The notes: generated from the sequence alone by a model not told the origin. A stretch of DNA of 64,000 nt from Streptomonospora salina (GCF_014204715.1 NZ_JACHLY010000001.1:4052501-4116500), one strand, 5' to 3'. Shown: positions 1-8,486, counted from the stretch's first letter. A program made the numbers and translations.

Positions 1-272
1 GCGTATCCGTCCTCGACGTGGGCCGAGAGCACCAGCACCGGAAAGCCCGGGATGTGGGCGCGGATCCGGGCCGCGGCCTCCAGCCCCTCGCGGCGGAAGT
101 CCGGCGGTAGGCGGACGTCGAGCACCACGGCGTCGGGGCGCTGCTCGTCGAAGAGGGGCCAGAAGCCGTCGAGGTCCCCGGCCGCCCCGACGACCTCGAA
201 CCCTTCCGTCTCCAAGAGGAGCACGAGCCCCTGGCGCAGGAGGGCGTCGTCCTCGGCGATCAGAACGCGCAC
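1..272 (-). CDS. LuxR-type response regulator, N-terminal part (cut by window start)
   Basis: About 90 N-terminal residues are present. They form a receiver domain: the acidic pocket is IAEDDALLRQG near residues 4-15, the phospho-acceptor region is VVLDVRLPPDF (Asp near residue 52) and VLVLSAHVEDGY follows. The GTG start at 272 lies inside the last codons of the kinase gene, giving a 13-nt overlap and implying translational coupling with its cognate sensor. The HTH output domain lies outside the window. The family (NarL/LiaR/DesR) is phosphorylated by HisKA_3 kinases and activates nearby promoters. Its likely targets are the divergent ABC exporter genes, but that is inference from position. 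The receiver is closely similar to the regulator encoded at 34711. Confidence 0.9.
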   Translation of the reverse strand, partial: MRVLIAEDDALLRQGLVLLLETEGFEVVGAAGDLDGFWPLFDEQRPDAVVLDVRLPPDFRREGLEAAARIRAHIPGFPVLVLSAHVEDGY

Positions 273-1486
273 GGCAGTCTCACCTCGATCGTGGTCGGCC
301 CTTCGGGCGGGCTGGTGATCCGGGTCCGTCCTTCGAAGGCCGCCGCCCGCTGCCGAATCCCGGACAGGCCGCCCCCGCCGCGCTCGTCGGCGCCGCCCCG
401 GCCGTCGTCGGTGACCTCGACGGTGACCTCGCCGCCGTGCTCGCGGATGGCGACGCGGGCGGAGGCGGCCCCGGAGTGCTTGGCGACGTTGGTCAACGCC
501 TCGGTGACCACGAAGTAGGCGGCGGTCTCCACCGCTGCCGGCAGTCGGGGCAGCTCCCGTACGTCCACTGTGCAGGGGATTGCCGAGCGGGAGGCCAGGG
601 AGGCCACCGCGGTGGCCAGCCCTTGGTCGGCGAGGATGGGCGGGTAGATGCTGCGTACGACATTGCGCAGCTCCTTGAGGGCGTCCTCGGCGGCGCTCTT
701 GGTCGCCGCGATCAGCTCCCGGCTGCGGTCGGGGTCCTCGGCGAGCAGGCGCTCCACCAGGCCCAGCTGCATCCGGACCGCGACCAACCGGTTCTGGGTC
801 CCGTCGTGCAGATCACGCTCGATCCGGCGCAGTTCCAGGCCGTGCGCCTCCAGAGCGGTTTGGCGCAATGCGGTGACTTCGGCGATGCGAGTGCGAAGCC
901 GGGCCTTGCCGGGGGTGGTCAGCATCCGAAGGGCCAGCAGGGCGTGCCCGGTGGCCAGACGTGGGACGCAGAACACGAACAGGCCCAGGTAGGCGATGCC
1001 GACGAGCGGGGTGAGCAGGGCCGCCGGCCAGGAGTCCACGGGGTAACCGCCGGGGCTGACCGCAATCGACGGCGGCAGCATCCACCACCACAGGGGGCAG
1101 GTCAGGGAGACGATCACCCCCACGGCCAGGACGAACGCCGGGAGCGTGCAGGCCAGGCCGGCCAGAGAATTGACGGCCGACCACCGGACCGCGGTCCAGA
1201 ATTCCGCTCTAGCGTGCGCGGCGCCGTCCGCTTCGGAATCGCGGGCGAGGTGCGCGCGGGCCAATCGGACATCCCTTTCGGAGCTTCGTTCCAGTAGCTC
1301 GGCCAGGCGCCTGAGCACCGGGGCTCCGACGAGCAGGATGACCAGCGCTTGGGTGAACAGAAAACCACTCAGCAGCAACCAGGCGTGCAACGATGAGACC
1401 CCGGTCGACACGGTGTAGCGGGCGCTGCGGGCCGCCCGGGACACCGCCGCTCCGCGGTCGGGCAGGAGTGCGCCCACGCGCTCCAA
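260..1486 (-). CDS. Membrane histidine kinase, HisKA_3 / NarX-LiaS type
   Basis: The 408-residue protein has an N-terminal sensor region with about four hydrophobic segments (near residues 30-55, 105-135, 155-180). It includes the stretch CPLWWWMLPP that is also found, slightly changed, in the second kinase of this window. The dimerisation/phosphotransfer motif is ERDLHDGTQNRL (His near residue 226), followed by an HATPase_c domain with N-box VVTEALTNVAKHS and G-box DDGRGG. It autophosphorylates on His and passes phosphate to the regulator it overlaps. The start is a TTG at 1486 behind a G-rich stretch; an in-frame GTG at 1477 is an alternative. It is divergent from the ABC exporter at 1574, a common layout for envelope-stress or peptide-sensing systems. 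Confidence 0.93.
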   Translation of the reverse strand: MERVGALLPDRGAAVSRAARSARYTVSTGVSSLHAWLLLSGFLFTQALVILLVGAPVLRRLAELLERSSERDVRLARAHLARDSEADGAAHARAEFWTAVRWSAVNSLAGLACTLPAFVLAVGVIVSLTCPLWWWMLPPSIAVSPGGYPVDSWPAALLTPLVGIAYLGLFVFCVPRLATGHALLALRMLTTPGKARLRTRIAEVTALRQTALEAHGLELRRIERDLHDGTQNRLVAVRMQLGLVERLLAEDPDRSRELIAATKSAAEDALKELRNVVRSIYPPILADQGLATAVASLASRSAIPCTVDVRELPRLPAAVETAAYFVVTEALTNVAKHSGAASARVAIREHGGEVTVEVTDDGRGGADERGGGGLSGIRQRAAAFEGRTRITSPPEGPTTIEVRLPCAF

Positions 1487-1573
1487 AGAAGCCCCCTGTG
1501 GATCGAAAAAATGAAATAGGTTGCTTTCGGGGGCGATGGTAGCATTCTCCGGAGAAGCGACAAGGGAGGCCCG
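1487..1573. promoter_or_regulatory. Divergent intergenic promoter region with perfect palindrome
   Basis: The 87-bp gap separates the kinase (minus) from the ABC ATPase (plus). It is locally A/T-richer than its surroundings and contains the perfect 12-bp palindrome TTCTCCGGAGAA at 1545-1556, about 18 nt before the GTG start of the ATPase gene. A strong Shine-Dalgarno AAGGGAGG sits just after it. The palindrome could be an operator for the response regulator. No convincing -35/-10 pair with normal spacing was found by eye. Confidence 0.4.
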
Positions 1574-2359
1574 GTGTTCGGGAGAAGAACCGCGAAGCGG
1601 AGGGGGGGTTCCGGGGTGCCCGGAACCCCGGAAAGTGTGCCCGCGCTAAGAATGAGCGAAGTTTATCGGAAATACGGGTCGGGAGAGGGAGAGATCATCG
1701 CCCTTCAGGGTATTTCCGTAGAGCTTGCCAAGGGCGACTTCACTGCGGTAATGGGCCCCTCCGGTTCGGGTAAGAGTACGCTCCTGCACTGCGCCGCCGG
1801 ACTCGACCGGCCTACCAGCGGCCAGGTGCTGCTGAGCGGGACCAGCCTGCCCGGGATGTCGGAAAACCGGCTCACCCGGCTGCGCCGCGAACGCGTGGGC
1901 TTCGTGTTCCAGGCCTACAACCTGCTGTCCGCTCTCACCGTCCAGGACAACATCGCCATGCCGCTGCGGCTGAGCGGAACCGCCCTGGACCCTGCCTGGG
2001 CCGAGGAGGTGGTGCGCCGGGTCGGCATGGCCGACCGACTGCACCACCGCCCCGCCGAGTTGTCCGGCGGTCAGCAGCAGCGGGTGGCCATCGCCCGCGC
2101 GCTCATCACCCGCCCCGACCTGGTGATGGCCGACGAACCCACCGGCGCCCTGGACACCCGCAGCGGCGAGCAGGTGCTGTCACTGCTGCGGGACACCGTC
2201 GCCGCCCTCGGCCAGGCGGTCCTCATGGTCACCCACGACCCCGTCGCCGCCACCTACGCCCAGCGCGTGCTCTTCCTCGCAGACGGGCGGCTCGTCGACG
2301 CCCTCGAAAAGCCGTCCCCGGCCGCCGTGGCCGAGCGGATGAGCCGACTCGGGGAGTGA
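1574..2359 (+). CDS. ABC exporter ATP-binding protein, MacB/LolD type
   Basis: The 261-residue nucleotide-binding subunit carries Walker A GPSGSGKST, a Q-loop (VFQAYNLL), signature LSGGQQQRVAIARAL, Walker B LVMADEPTGALD and the switch His in VTHDP. The insert EGEIIALQGIS at the start is typical of the MacB/LolD/FtsE class that pairs with FtsX-type permeases. The GTG start at 1574 follows the Shine-Dalgarno GGGAGG at 1564-1569. The stop overlaps the start region of the permease gene, so the two form one transcription unit. Family members move peptides, lipoproteins or drugs out of the membrane. A role in resistance to, or export of, the NRPS product is inferred from position next to the sensor kinase. 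Confidence 0.93.
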   Translation: MFGRRTAKRRGGSGVPGTPESVPALRMSEVYRKYGSGEGEIIALQGISVELAKGDFTAVMGPSGSGKSTLLHCAAGLDRPTSGQVLLSGTSLPGMSENRLTRLRRERVGFVFQAYNLLSALTVQDNIAMPLRLSGTALDPAWAEEVVRRVGMADRLHHRPAELSGGQQQRVAIARALITRPDLVMADEPTGALDTRSGEQVLSLLRDTVAALGQAVLMVTHDPVAATYAQRVLFLADGRLVDALEKPSPAAVAERMSRLGE

Positions 2360-2361
2360 TG

Positions 2362-4914
2362 ATGCTGGACATCGCCTGGAAGACCCTGCGAGCCCGCAAG
2401 GGCTCCTTCGCCGGGGCGTTCATCGCCCTGCTGTGCGCTACCGCCCTGATCGCCGCCTCCGGGATTCTCGCCGAGTCCGGTCTGCGCTCCTCGGCGGAGC
2501 CCCACCGCTACGCGGCCGCGGACGCGGTGGTCGGCGGCGAGCAGATCCTGCGGCTGCCCGGCGGCGACTTCACCGTCGCCGAACGCCTCCCCGAGACCGT
2601 CGGCCTGCCCGCCGACCTGGTCGGCGCGGTGGGCGCCCTGGAGGAGGTGGAACTGGCCGTCGGCGACACACGCCTGCCCCTCGCGGTCGGGACTTCGGGT
2701 GGTGCCGAACCGCGGCCCGTGACCGGCCACTCCTGGGACACCGCCCCGCTGGGCCCCTTCGCGCCGATCGAGGGGGCGGCCCCGGCGCGGGCCGGGCAGG
2801 TCGCTCTCACCGCCGGCCTGGCCGCCTCTCTCGGCGTCGGCCCCGGGGACACGGTGCGTCTCACCAGAGCCGCCGAGCCCGGCGACTACCGGGTCAGCGG
2901 CACCGTCGCCCACCAGGATCGGGCCCCGGGGGACGGGCGCGGCGACGCGGTGTTCCTGCACGCCGACGACGCCGCCCGCCTGGCCCCTGCCACAGAGGCC
3001 GTCGACGCGATCGGGGTCGTCGCCGCTCCGGGCGTGGGCGGCGACGAGCTCACCGCCGCACTGGAGGGCGCCGCCGGCGACACCCCCGTCACCGTCTACA
3101 CCGGCGTGGACGCCGACCGGATCGAGTACGCCGACGTGGGAGCCGCGCGCGGGCTCCTGCTGACGATCTCAGGCTCGTTCGGCGGGCTGGCGGTGCTCAT
3201 CGCCCTGTTCGTGGTGACGGGGACGCTGGCCCTGTCGATCAACACCCGCCGCCGCGAACTGGCCGCGCTGCGCGCCATCGGCTCCACCCCCGGCCAGGTG
3301 CTGCGCATGATCGGTGCCGAGGCCCTGCTGCTGTCCCTGCTGGCCGGGGTCCTGGGCTGCCTGCCGGGGATCTTCCTCGCCCGGGCCATGCGTGCGGTCT
3401 TCGCCCACCTCGGGGTGATCCCCGCCGACCTGCCGCTGGTCGTGGGGCCGCTCCCGCTGGTCGGCGCGGTACTGCTGACCGTGGTGACCGCGATCTGCGG
3501 AGGGCTGGCCGCGGCGCTGCGCCCGGCCTGGGCCAACCCGGTGAACGCGCTGCGCGGCTCGGCCGCGGCCCCCCGCGCACCGGCGCGCTGGCGGTCCATC
3601 GCCGGGATGGTGTGCCTTGTGCTCGGCGTCAGCGCGGCCATGACCCCGGTCGCACTGCGCAACGACGCCGGGGCGGCCGGGACCTCCAGCGCCGCGCTGC
3701 TGCTGGTGATCGCGGTTGCCCTGTTCGGTCCGGCACTGTTGCGCCCCCTGGTCGCGATCGTCGTGCGCCCGCTGCGCCGGATCCGGGTCAGCGGATTCCT
3801 CGCCGCCGAGACCGTCGGGGCCGATCTGCGCCGCCTGGGGTCGGTTCTGAGCCCGCTGGTGCTCGCCGTCGGATTCACCCTGTCCATGGTTTACACCCAG
3901 TCGGTGCTGTCCGAGGCGGTCTCCACTCAGGTGGAGGAGGGGGTCACCGCGGATGCGGTAGTGACCGACGTCGTCTCCGGGGGCGTCGGCGCCGAGGCCG
4001 TCGGCGCACTGGCGGAGCTGCCCGAAACGGGGGCGGTCACCCCGCTCCAGCAGAGCCGGATGTTCGTCCCCTACTCCGTATTCGGGGATCCCGACTTGGC
4101 CTCCTTCGCGACGCGCGGGGTCGCTCCCGAAGGGTTCGGCGACAACCTGGACCCCGGGAGCGTCGACGGCGACCTGGGGGCGCTGTCCGGGAAGACCGTC
4201 GCCATGGAGAGTTCCGGGGCGAACCTGCTCGGTGCGGACGTCGGGGACGAGCTCGAGGTGCGGTTGGGTGACGGCACCCCGGCCACGCTGCGGTTGGTCG
4301 CCACCTATGAGCGCGGGTTGGGGCTGGGCGGGGCGCTGGTGCCGCGGGAGGTCCTGGACGGGCACGCCGCGCCGCCGTCCCGGGTACTGGTGGGGGCGGC
4401 CGAGGGCACGTCGCCCGCGGAGCTGAGCGCCGCACTGGAGGCGTTCACCGGAGGGTCTTCGACGCTGGAGCTCGCCGACCGGGAGGGGTTCGCCGACAGC
4501 GCCCGAGCCGAGGCGGAACTGGCCGCCTGGGTCAACCTGACCGGCCTGGGAGTGATCCTGGGCTACATCGCGATCTCGGTGGTGAACAGCCTGGTGATGT
4601 CCACGGCCGCCCGCTCGCGTGAGTTCGCCCTGCTGCGGCTGGTCGGCGCCACCCGCGGTCAGGTGCTGCGGGCCCTGCGCTGGGAGGCCTGGGCGGTGGT
4701 GGTACTGGCTGTCGTGCTGGGCACGGCGGTGGCCCTGCTGCCGTTGACGGTGCTCAGCCTGGCCTTCCTCGGCACTCCGGTCCCGGCGGGCCCGCCGCTG
4801 GTGTACGTCGGTGTGGTCGCCGGAACAGCGGTCCTGGGAGTCTGCTCGGTCATGCTCCCGGTGCGCCTGGCACTGCGCACTCCGCCCGTGGAGGCCATCG
4901 GCCTCGGCGAATGA
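2362..4914 (+). CDS. FtsX-like ABC permease (MacB class, double FtsX domain)
   Basis: A permease of about 850 residues. It has an N-terminal membrane helix (IALLCATALIAASGIL), a large extracytoplasmic domain and a first FtsX block of three helices near residues 265-400. A middle helix pair, a second extracytoplasmic domain and a last FtsX block near 735-850 follow. The paired motifs RRRELAALRAIGSTPGQVLRMI and SREFALLRLVGATRGQVLRAL are the diagnostic post-helix sequences of FtsX domains. Possible starts are GTG 2356, ATG 2359 and ATG 2362; GGGGAG at 2351-2356 favours 2362. It overlaps or abuts the ATPase stop, so the pair is co-translated. It forms the membrane half of the exporter with the protein encoded at 1574. 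Confidence 0.9.
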   Translation: MLDIAWKTLRARKGSFAGAFIALLCATALIAASGILAESGLRSSAEPHRYAAADAVVGGEQILRLPGGDFTVAERLPETVGLPADLVGAVGALEEVELAVGDTRLPLAVGTSGGAEPRPVTGHSWDTAPLGPFAPIEGAAPARAGQVALTAGLAASLGVGPGDTVRLTRAAEPGDYRVSGTVAHQDRAPGDGRGDAVFLHADDAARLAPATEAVDAIGVVAAPGVGGDELTAALEGAAGDTPVTVYTGVDADRIEYADVGAARGLLLTISGSFGGLAVLIALFVVTGTLALSINTRRRELAALRAIGSTPGQVLRMIGAEALLLSLLAGVLGCLPGIFLARAMRAVFAHLGVIPADLPLVVGPLPLVGAVLLTVVTAICGGLAAALRPAWANPVNALRGSAAAPRAPARWRSIAGMVCLVLGVSAAMTPVALRNDAGAAGTSSAALLLVIAVALFGPALLRPLVAIVVRPLRRIRVSGFLAAETVGADLRRLGSVLSPLVLAVGFTLSMVYTQSVLSEAVSTQVEEGVTADAVVTDVVSGGVGAEAVGALAELPETGAVTPLQQSRMFVPYSVFGDPDLASFATRGVAPEGFGDNLDPGSVDGDLGALSGKTVAMESSGANLLGADVGDELEVRLGDGTPATLRLVATYERGLGLGGALVPREVLDGHAAPPSRVLVGAAEGTSPAELSAALEAFTGGSSTLELADREGFADSARAEAELAAWVNLTGLGVILGYIAISVVNSLVMSTAARSREFALLRLVGATRGQVLRALRWEAWAVVVLAVVLGTAVALLPLTVLSLAFLGTPVPAGPPLVYVGVVAGTAVLGVCSVMLPVRLALRTPPVEAIGLGE

Positions 4915-4977
4915 CGGTGCGGCTCCTCCTGCCTTCCCGCGGGCAGCCGTCCGCCCTTGTCTGCCCCTGTCCGCCCG

Positions 4978-5034
4978 GTGTCCTCCTCATGTCCGCCCCG
5001 TCTCGGAGAGTGGCGGCGGACATGAGGAGGACAC
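4978..5034 (+). promoter_or_regulatory. 20-bp perfect inverted repeat enclosing the drrA Shine-Dalgarno
   Basis: The left arm GTGTCCTCCTCATGTCCGCC (4978-4997) is the exact reverse complement of the right arm at 5015-5034, with a 17-nt loop. The right arm contains the ribosome-binding sequence GAGGAGG (5024-5030) and ends 3 nt before the ATG at 5038. In RNA the stem would bury the ribosome-binding site; in DNA it could be an operator for a dimeric repressor. It lies in the 120-bp gap between the two exporter operons. Confidence 0.75.
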
Positions 5035-5037
5035 GTG

Positions 5038-6054
5038 ATGCACACCTGCATCCAGGCCGAAGGCCTGGTCAAACGATTCGGTGAGACGACCGCTCTGGAC
5101 GGGGTGGACCTGGAGGCCCCCGCCGGGGCGATCCTGGGGGTACTGGGACCCAACGGGGCGGGCAAAACCACGACGGTGCGGATCCTTGCGACGCTGGCCC
5201 GGCCCGACACGGGCAGCGTGCGCGTGGCCGGCTACGACGCGCTCCGCGACCCGGCCGCGGTGCGCAGCCTGATCGGTCTCACGGGGCAGTATGCGTCGGT
5301 GGACGAGGAACTCACCGGCAGGGAGAACCTCGAACTGGTCGGGCAGCTGCTGCGGATGCCGAGACGGGAATGGAAGGCGCGCGCCCGGGAGTTGGTGCGC
5401 CGCTTCGACCTGGAGGAAGCCGGGGAGCGCCGGGTCAAGACCTACTCGGGCGGGATGCGGCGCCGCATCGACCTTGCCTCCAGCTTGGTCGGCCGGCCCC
5501 GCGTGCTCTTCCTGGACGAGCCGACCACCGGGGTGGACCCCCGCAGCCGCGGCGACCTGTGGCGGATCGTGCGCGAGCTCGCCGACGAGGGCACCACCGT
5601 CCTACTCACCACGCAGTACCTGGCAGAGGCCGACGAGCTCGCCGACCGGATCACCGTGATCGACCACGGCCGGGTGGTGGCGGGCGGCTCGCCCCAGGAG
5701 CTCAAGCGCACGACCGGCTCCCAGACCCTTAACGTGCGCACGGTCGACCCCGCCGATACCGACCGCGTGGTCGGTATCGTCACCGAACTGGTCGGAACCG
5801 GGGCCGTGCTGGGGCCGGACGGCACCACGATCTCCGCCCCCACCGACGACCCGGTTCTGTTGTCGGCACTGGTCCGGCGCCTCGACCAGGAGGCGATCGC
5901 TACCGACGAGCTTGCGCTGCGGCTGCCCAGCCTCGACGACGTGTTCCTCTCCCTGACCGGTCGGCCCCGGCCCCACGAGGTCGCGCCCGTCCCTTCCTCG
6001 GCCGAACGGTCCCGCCACGACAGCCCCGGCGCGGCCGAGGGGACTCCCGCATGA
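5038..6054 (+). CDS. drrA: DrrA-type ABC exporter ATPase
   Basis: The protein of about 338 residues has Walker A GPNGAGKTTT, signature YSGGMRRRIDLA, Walker B VLFLDEPTTGVD and the H-loop region TTQYLAEADELAD. A C-terminal domain (about residues 225-310, LNVRTVDPADTDRVVGIV...) is typical of daunorubicin-resistance-type ATPases. It drives efflux with the membrane protein DrrB encoded downstream. The ATG at 5038 is preferred over GTG 5035 because GAGGAGG lies 7 nt before it. The last 25 residues are a low-complexity Ser/Pro/Ala tail beyond the usual DrrA end. Translation may be controlled by the long inverted repeat over its ribosome-binding site. Export of the cluster's peptide is the likely role, by inference. 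Confidence 0.93.
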   Translation: MHTCIQAEGLVKRFGETTALDGVDLEAPAGAILGVLGPNGAGKTTTVRILATLARPDTGSVRVAGYDALRDPAAVRSLIGLTGQYASVDEELTGRENLELVGQLLRMPRREWKARARELVRRFDLEEAGERRVKTYSGGMRRRIDLASSLVGRPRVLFLDEPTTGVDPRSRGDLWRIVRELADEGTTVLLTTQYLAEADELADRITVIDHGRVVAGGSPQELKRTTGSQTLNVRTVDPADTDRVVGIVTELVGTGAVLGPDGTTISAPTDDPVLLSALVRRLDQEAIATDELALRLPSLDDVFLSLTGRPRPHEVAPVPSSAERSRHDSPGAAEGTPA

Positions 6055-6209
6055 GTCTCCGCGGGTCGCCCCTCGACCGCCGGGGAGACGTGCACGGCCG
6101 CGTCGATCCTGCTGCGGACCCGGGATCCAGCCCCCGGGCACGCCCTCACCAGGACAGTGAAGTCACAGCCCCGCCCGAAAGGGCCGCACCAAGGATGGTC
6201 CTCGAATGA
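6051..6209 (+). CDS. Possible small coupling ORF between drrA and drrB (52 aa)
   Basis: An ATG at 6051 overlaps the drrA stop by ATGA, and the frame ends at 6207-6209, overlapping the drrB ATG by another ATGA. The 52 codons between are open. The predicted peptide is Arg/Pro/Asp-rich, without a membrane helix or known motif. Third-position GC is only about 70 per cent, lower than the neighbours, so it may be a translational bridge and not a functional protein, or chance. No family is recognised. Confidence 0.25.
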   Translation: MSLRGSPLDRRGDVHGRVDPAADPGSSPRARPHQDSEVTAPPERAAPRMVLE

Positions 6210-7033
6210 GCGCCCCACCCCTTTCCGCACCGGTGTCCACCCCGACTGCGGAGGCCAAACTCCGCATCGGCGCCGTCGAAGGGGTCGCGCACAGCCTGAC
6301 CCTGGCTAAGCGCAACCTTCGCTACGTACTGCGCACCCCGACGACCCTGATCGACACGGTAATCCAGCCGGTCCTCTTCCTCCTGGTGTTCGTGTTCCTC
6401 TTCGGCGGCGCCATCTCCGGCGGCTGGCAGGACTACCTGCAGACCCTCGTCCCCGGACTGATGGTGCAGATCACCATGTACGCCAGCATGGGCACCGGGA
6501 TGGCGCTCAACACCGACATCTCCAAGGGCGTGTTCGACCGCTTCCGGAGCCTGCCGATCGCTCGCGCGGCGCCGCTGGTCGGCGCCGTGCTGGGTGACGT
6601 CATCCGCTACGTCGTGGCGGTCGTCGTCCTCCTGCTGCTGGCCGTCGCGCTGGGCTTCCGGATTCAAACAGACCCATTGTCGGCGCTGCTGGCCTGTGTC
6701 CTGGTCGTGGTGTTCGGACTGACCCTGTGCTGGATGTCGGTGCTGGTCGGCATGTTGGTCGCGAGCCCGCAGGCGGTGCCGGGACTGGCGACGGCGATCA
6801 TCCTGCCGCTGACCTTCGGCAGCAACATCTTCGTCGCCCCGGAGACCATGCCCCGCTGGCTGGAGGTCTGGGCCGCGATCAACCCGGTGAGCTACTTCGT
6901 GGACACCGTGCGCGGGTTGATGATCGGCGGGCCCGTGGCCGAGCCGCTGGCGGTGAGTGCGTTCGCCGTGGTCGCCTGCCACGCCGTCCTGCTGCCGCTC
7001 GCGATCAGCGCCTACCTGCGCAAGGTCCGGTGA
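6206..7033 (+). CDS. drrB: DrrB-type ABC-2 exporter permease
   Basis: The 275-residue ABC-2 membrane protein has about six predicted helices: near 55-75 (VIQPVLFLLVFVFLF), 90-110, 135-160, 170-195, 200-215 and 245-268. It contains the conserved DrrB segments FGGAISGGWQDYLQTLVPGLMVQ and FRSLPIARAAPLVGAVLGDVIRY, plus INPVSYFVDTVRG before the last helix. It is the membrane partner of the DrrA ATPase and expels hydrophobic drugs across the cytoplasmic membrane. The ATG at 6206 lies 152 nt after drrA, within a coupled ATGA junction if the small intervening frame is translated. A resistance or export role for the peptide product is inferred from location. Confidence 0.92.
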   Translation: MSAPPLSAPVSTPTAEAKLRIGAVEGVAHSLTLAKRNLRYVLRTPTTLIDTVIQPVLFLLVFVFLFGGAISGGWQDYLQTLVPGLMVQITMYASMGTGMALNTDISKGVFDRFRSLPIARAAPLVGAVLGDVIRYVVAVVVLLLLAVALGFRIQTDPLSALLACVLVVVFGLTLCWMSVLVGMLVASPQAVPGLATAIILPLTFGSNIFVAPETMPRWLEVWAAINPVSYFVDTVRGLMIGGPVAEPLAVSAFAVVACHAVLLPLAISAYLRKVR

Positions 7034-7128
7034 CCCGGGGACGGCGCCGGGCCGTTGCGCGGCGACCCTGTCCCGCCGCCCGCGAACGGTCCGCACAACG
7101 ATCCGGAGAGGACCGGAAAGGAGATCCC

Positions 7129-8082
7129 ATGACCAGAGTCCGCCTGACGTTGACGGACACGGCGCGGATCCGTATTCGTCCCCGGCTGTCCCCGCTGATC
7201 GAAGCCGGCCACGCCCTGAGGATCGTGCTGAGCGGACCGGTCCGTCCCGGGGCCGCCGGGTGGGTCCGGGACGCCCGTCCTCGGCTGGCCGCCTCGCCGT
7301 TCGTCCGGGCGGAGCTGCGAGAGGCCAGTGAACTGGTGCCCGACGTGCTGCCCCTGGTGCAGGCGGACGAAGGCCGCGTCACCGGCGTCCACTGGGCCTG
7401 CATGCCCGACCGTCTGCGGCGCGCGGTGCGAATCCTGGACCAGGTGGCCCGGGCCGCCGTCGCCCCGGATCAGGCGCGGGTGCGGCAACTCCAGGCGCTG
7501 GCCGCCGACCGGCTCGCTGCCCGGATCGCCGAGGAGGGGGCGGCGGCGGCCGTGGAGGCCTTGGGCGAAGCCTGCCGGTGGACGGACGCGGGATTGGAGA
7601 TCGCCGACGGCCGTGACCGGCATCTGGATCCCGACGGGGAAGGGCTGGAGCTGCTGCCGTCGGTGTTCCTGGAGGCCGGTCCCCGGGTGGAGCAGTGGAG
7701 CGACCCCGAGTCGGGGCGCCGCCGGACCGCGCTGCTGTTCCCGGCACTGGCCCCCGGCGAAGCGCTCGACCTCCTGCTCCGGCGGCCGGGCCGCTCTCCG
7801 GAGGCACTGGGCCGCCTCCTCGGCCGCACCCGCTCAGCCGTCCTGGGTGCGGTGGTCGTCCCGGCCTCCACCGGTGAGCTGGCCGAAGCCCTGCACGTGT
7901 CCCCGACGTCGGTCAGCGAGCACACCGCGGTGCTGCGGGAGACCGGGATGATCACCACGACGCGCGAGGGCAACCGGGTCCGGCACCGGGCCACCGGCCT
8001 CGGCCTCGCCCTCCTCGCCGACTGCGGAGCCGGCCCCGCGGGCCGCCCCGGAGGCGGCCCCGGCCTGGCCGCGACCGCCTGA
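7129..8082 (+). CDS. ArsR-like winged-helix transcriptional regulator (about 317 aa)
   Basis: The ATG at 7129 has a good ribosome-binding site, AAAGGAG at 7117-7123. The first 200 residues resemble the DUF5937-type ligand-binding region seen in many actinomycete regulators (LTDTARIRIRPRLSPLIEAGHALRI..., HWACMPDRLRRAV). A winged helix follows near residues 235-300 with ASTGELAEALHVSPTSVSEHTAVLRETGMI and the wing TTREGNRVRHRAT. The last 20 residues are Gly/Pro-rich. It is the last gene of the plus-strand block and converges on the biosynthetic operon. It probably represses or tunes the exporter genes upstream; the ligand is unknown. Confidence 0.85.
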   Translation: MTRVRLTLTDTARIRIRPRLSPLIEAGHALRIVLSGPVRPGAAGWVRDARPRLAASPFVRAELREASELVPDVLPLVQADEGRVTGVHWACMPDRLRRAVRILDQVARAAVAPDQARVRQLQALAADRLAARIAEEGAAAAVEALGEACRWTDAGLEIADGRDRHLDPDGEGLELLPSVFLEAGPRVEQWSDPESGRRRTALLFPALAPGEALDLLLRRPGRSPEALGRLLGRTRSAVLGAVVVPASTGELAEALHVSPTSVSEHTAVLRETGMITTTREGNRVRHRATGLGLALLADCGAGPAGRPGGGPGLAATA

Positions 8083-8213
8083 GGATCCAGCGGTGCCCCG
8101 GCGACTCGGCGCGCGGCGGTCGGCCGGGTACGCCAGCGGGGCGCTCGGCCGGCGGAGCGGCCGGTTCCGGTTCGGGCGCGGTCCGGGGCGCCCGCCCGCG
8201 CCGGAGGCGCACG

Positions 8214-8241
8214 CGGCGGGGGCGGACGGCCGCCCCCGCCG
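8214..8241. terminator. Bidirectional hairpin between convergent operons
   Basis: Perfect 12-bp G/C stem: CGGCGGGGGCGG at 8214-8225 pairs with 8230-8241 around a 4-nt loop. It sits between the regulator gene stop (8082) and the mbtH stop (8274) of two converging transcription units. There is no T-tract, as is common for actinomycete hairpin terminators. Confidence 0.6.
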
Positions 8242-8273
8242 GCGTCGCACCGGTGGCTTCCCCGGCCCCGGGC

Positions 8274-8486
8274 CTACTCGCCCAGGGCGTTCACCAGGCT
8301 TGTCGGGCGCATGTCCGTCCAGTTCTCCTCCACATACGCCAGCGCTTTCGCCCGGGACGTCTCCTCCAGGACGGTTTCCCAGCCTTCGGGGATCTCGGCG
8401 AAGGACGGCCACAGGGAATGCTGCCCCTCGGCGTTGACCAGGACCAGGTATGTGGCGTCGTCGTTCTCGAAGGGGTTGTCGCTCAT
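8274..8486 (-). CDS. MbtH-like NRPS chaperone
   Basis: The 70-residue protein is of exactly family length. It carries all signature positions: N-x-E-x-Q-x-S-x-W-P (NAEGQHSLWP), P-x-G-W (PEGW) and W-T-D-x-R-P (WTDMRP). MbtH proteins bind the adenylation domain core and are needed for solubility and activity of many NRPS A domains. It is the last gene of the minus-strand biosynthetic operon, 103 nt after the second NRPS, and presumably serves both NRPS proteins. ATG at 8486 is preceded by a purine-rich AGGAA stretch. Confidence 0.97.
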   Translation of the reverse strand: MSDNPFENDDATYLVLVNAEGQHSLWPSFAEIPEGWETVLEETSRAKALAYVEENWTDMRPTSLVNALGE

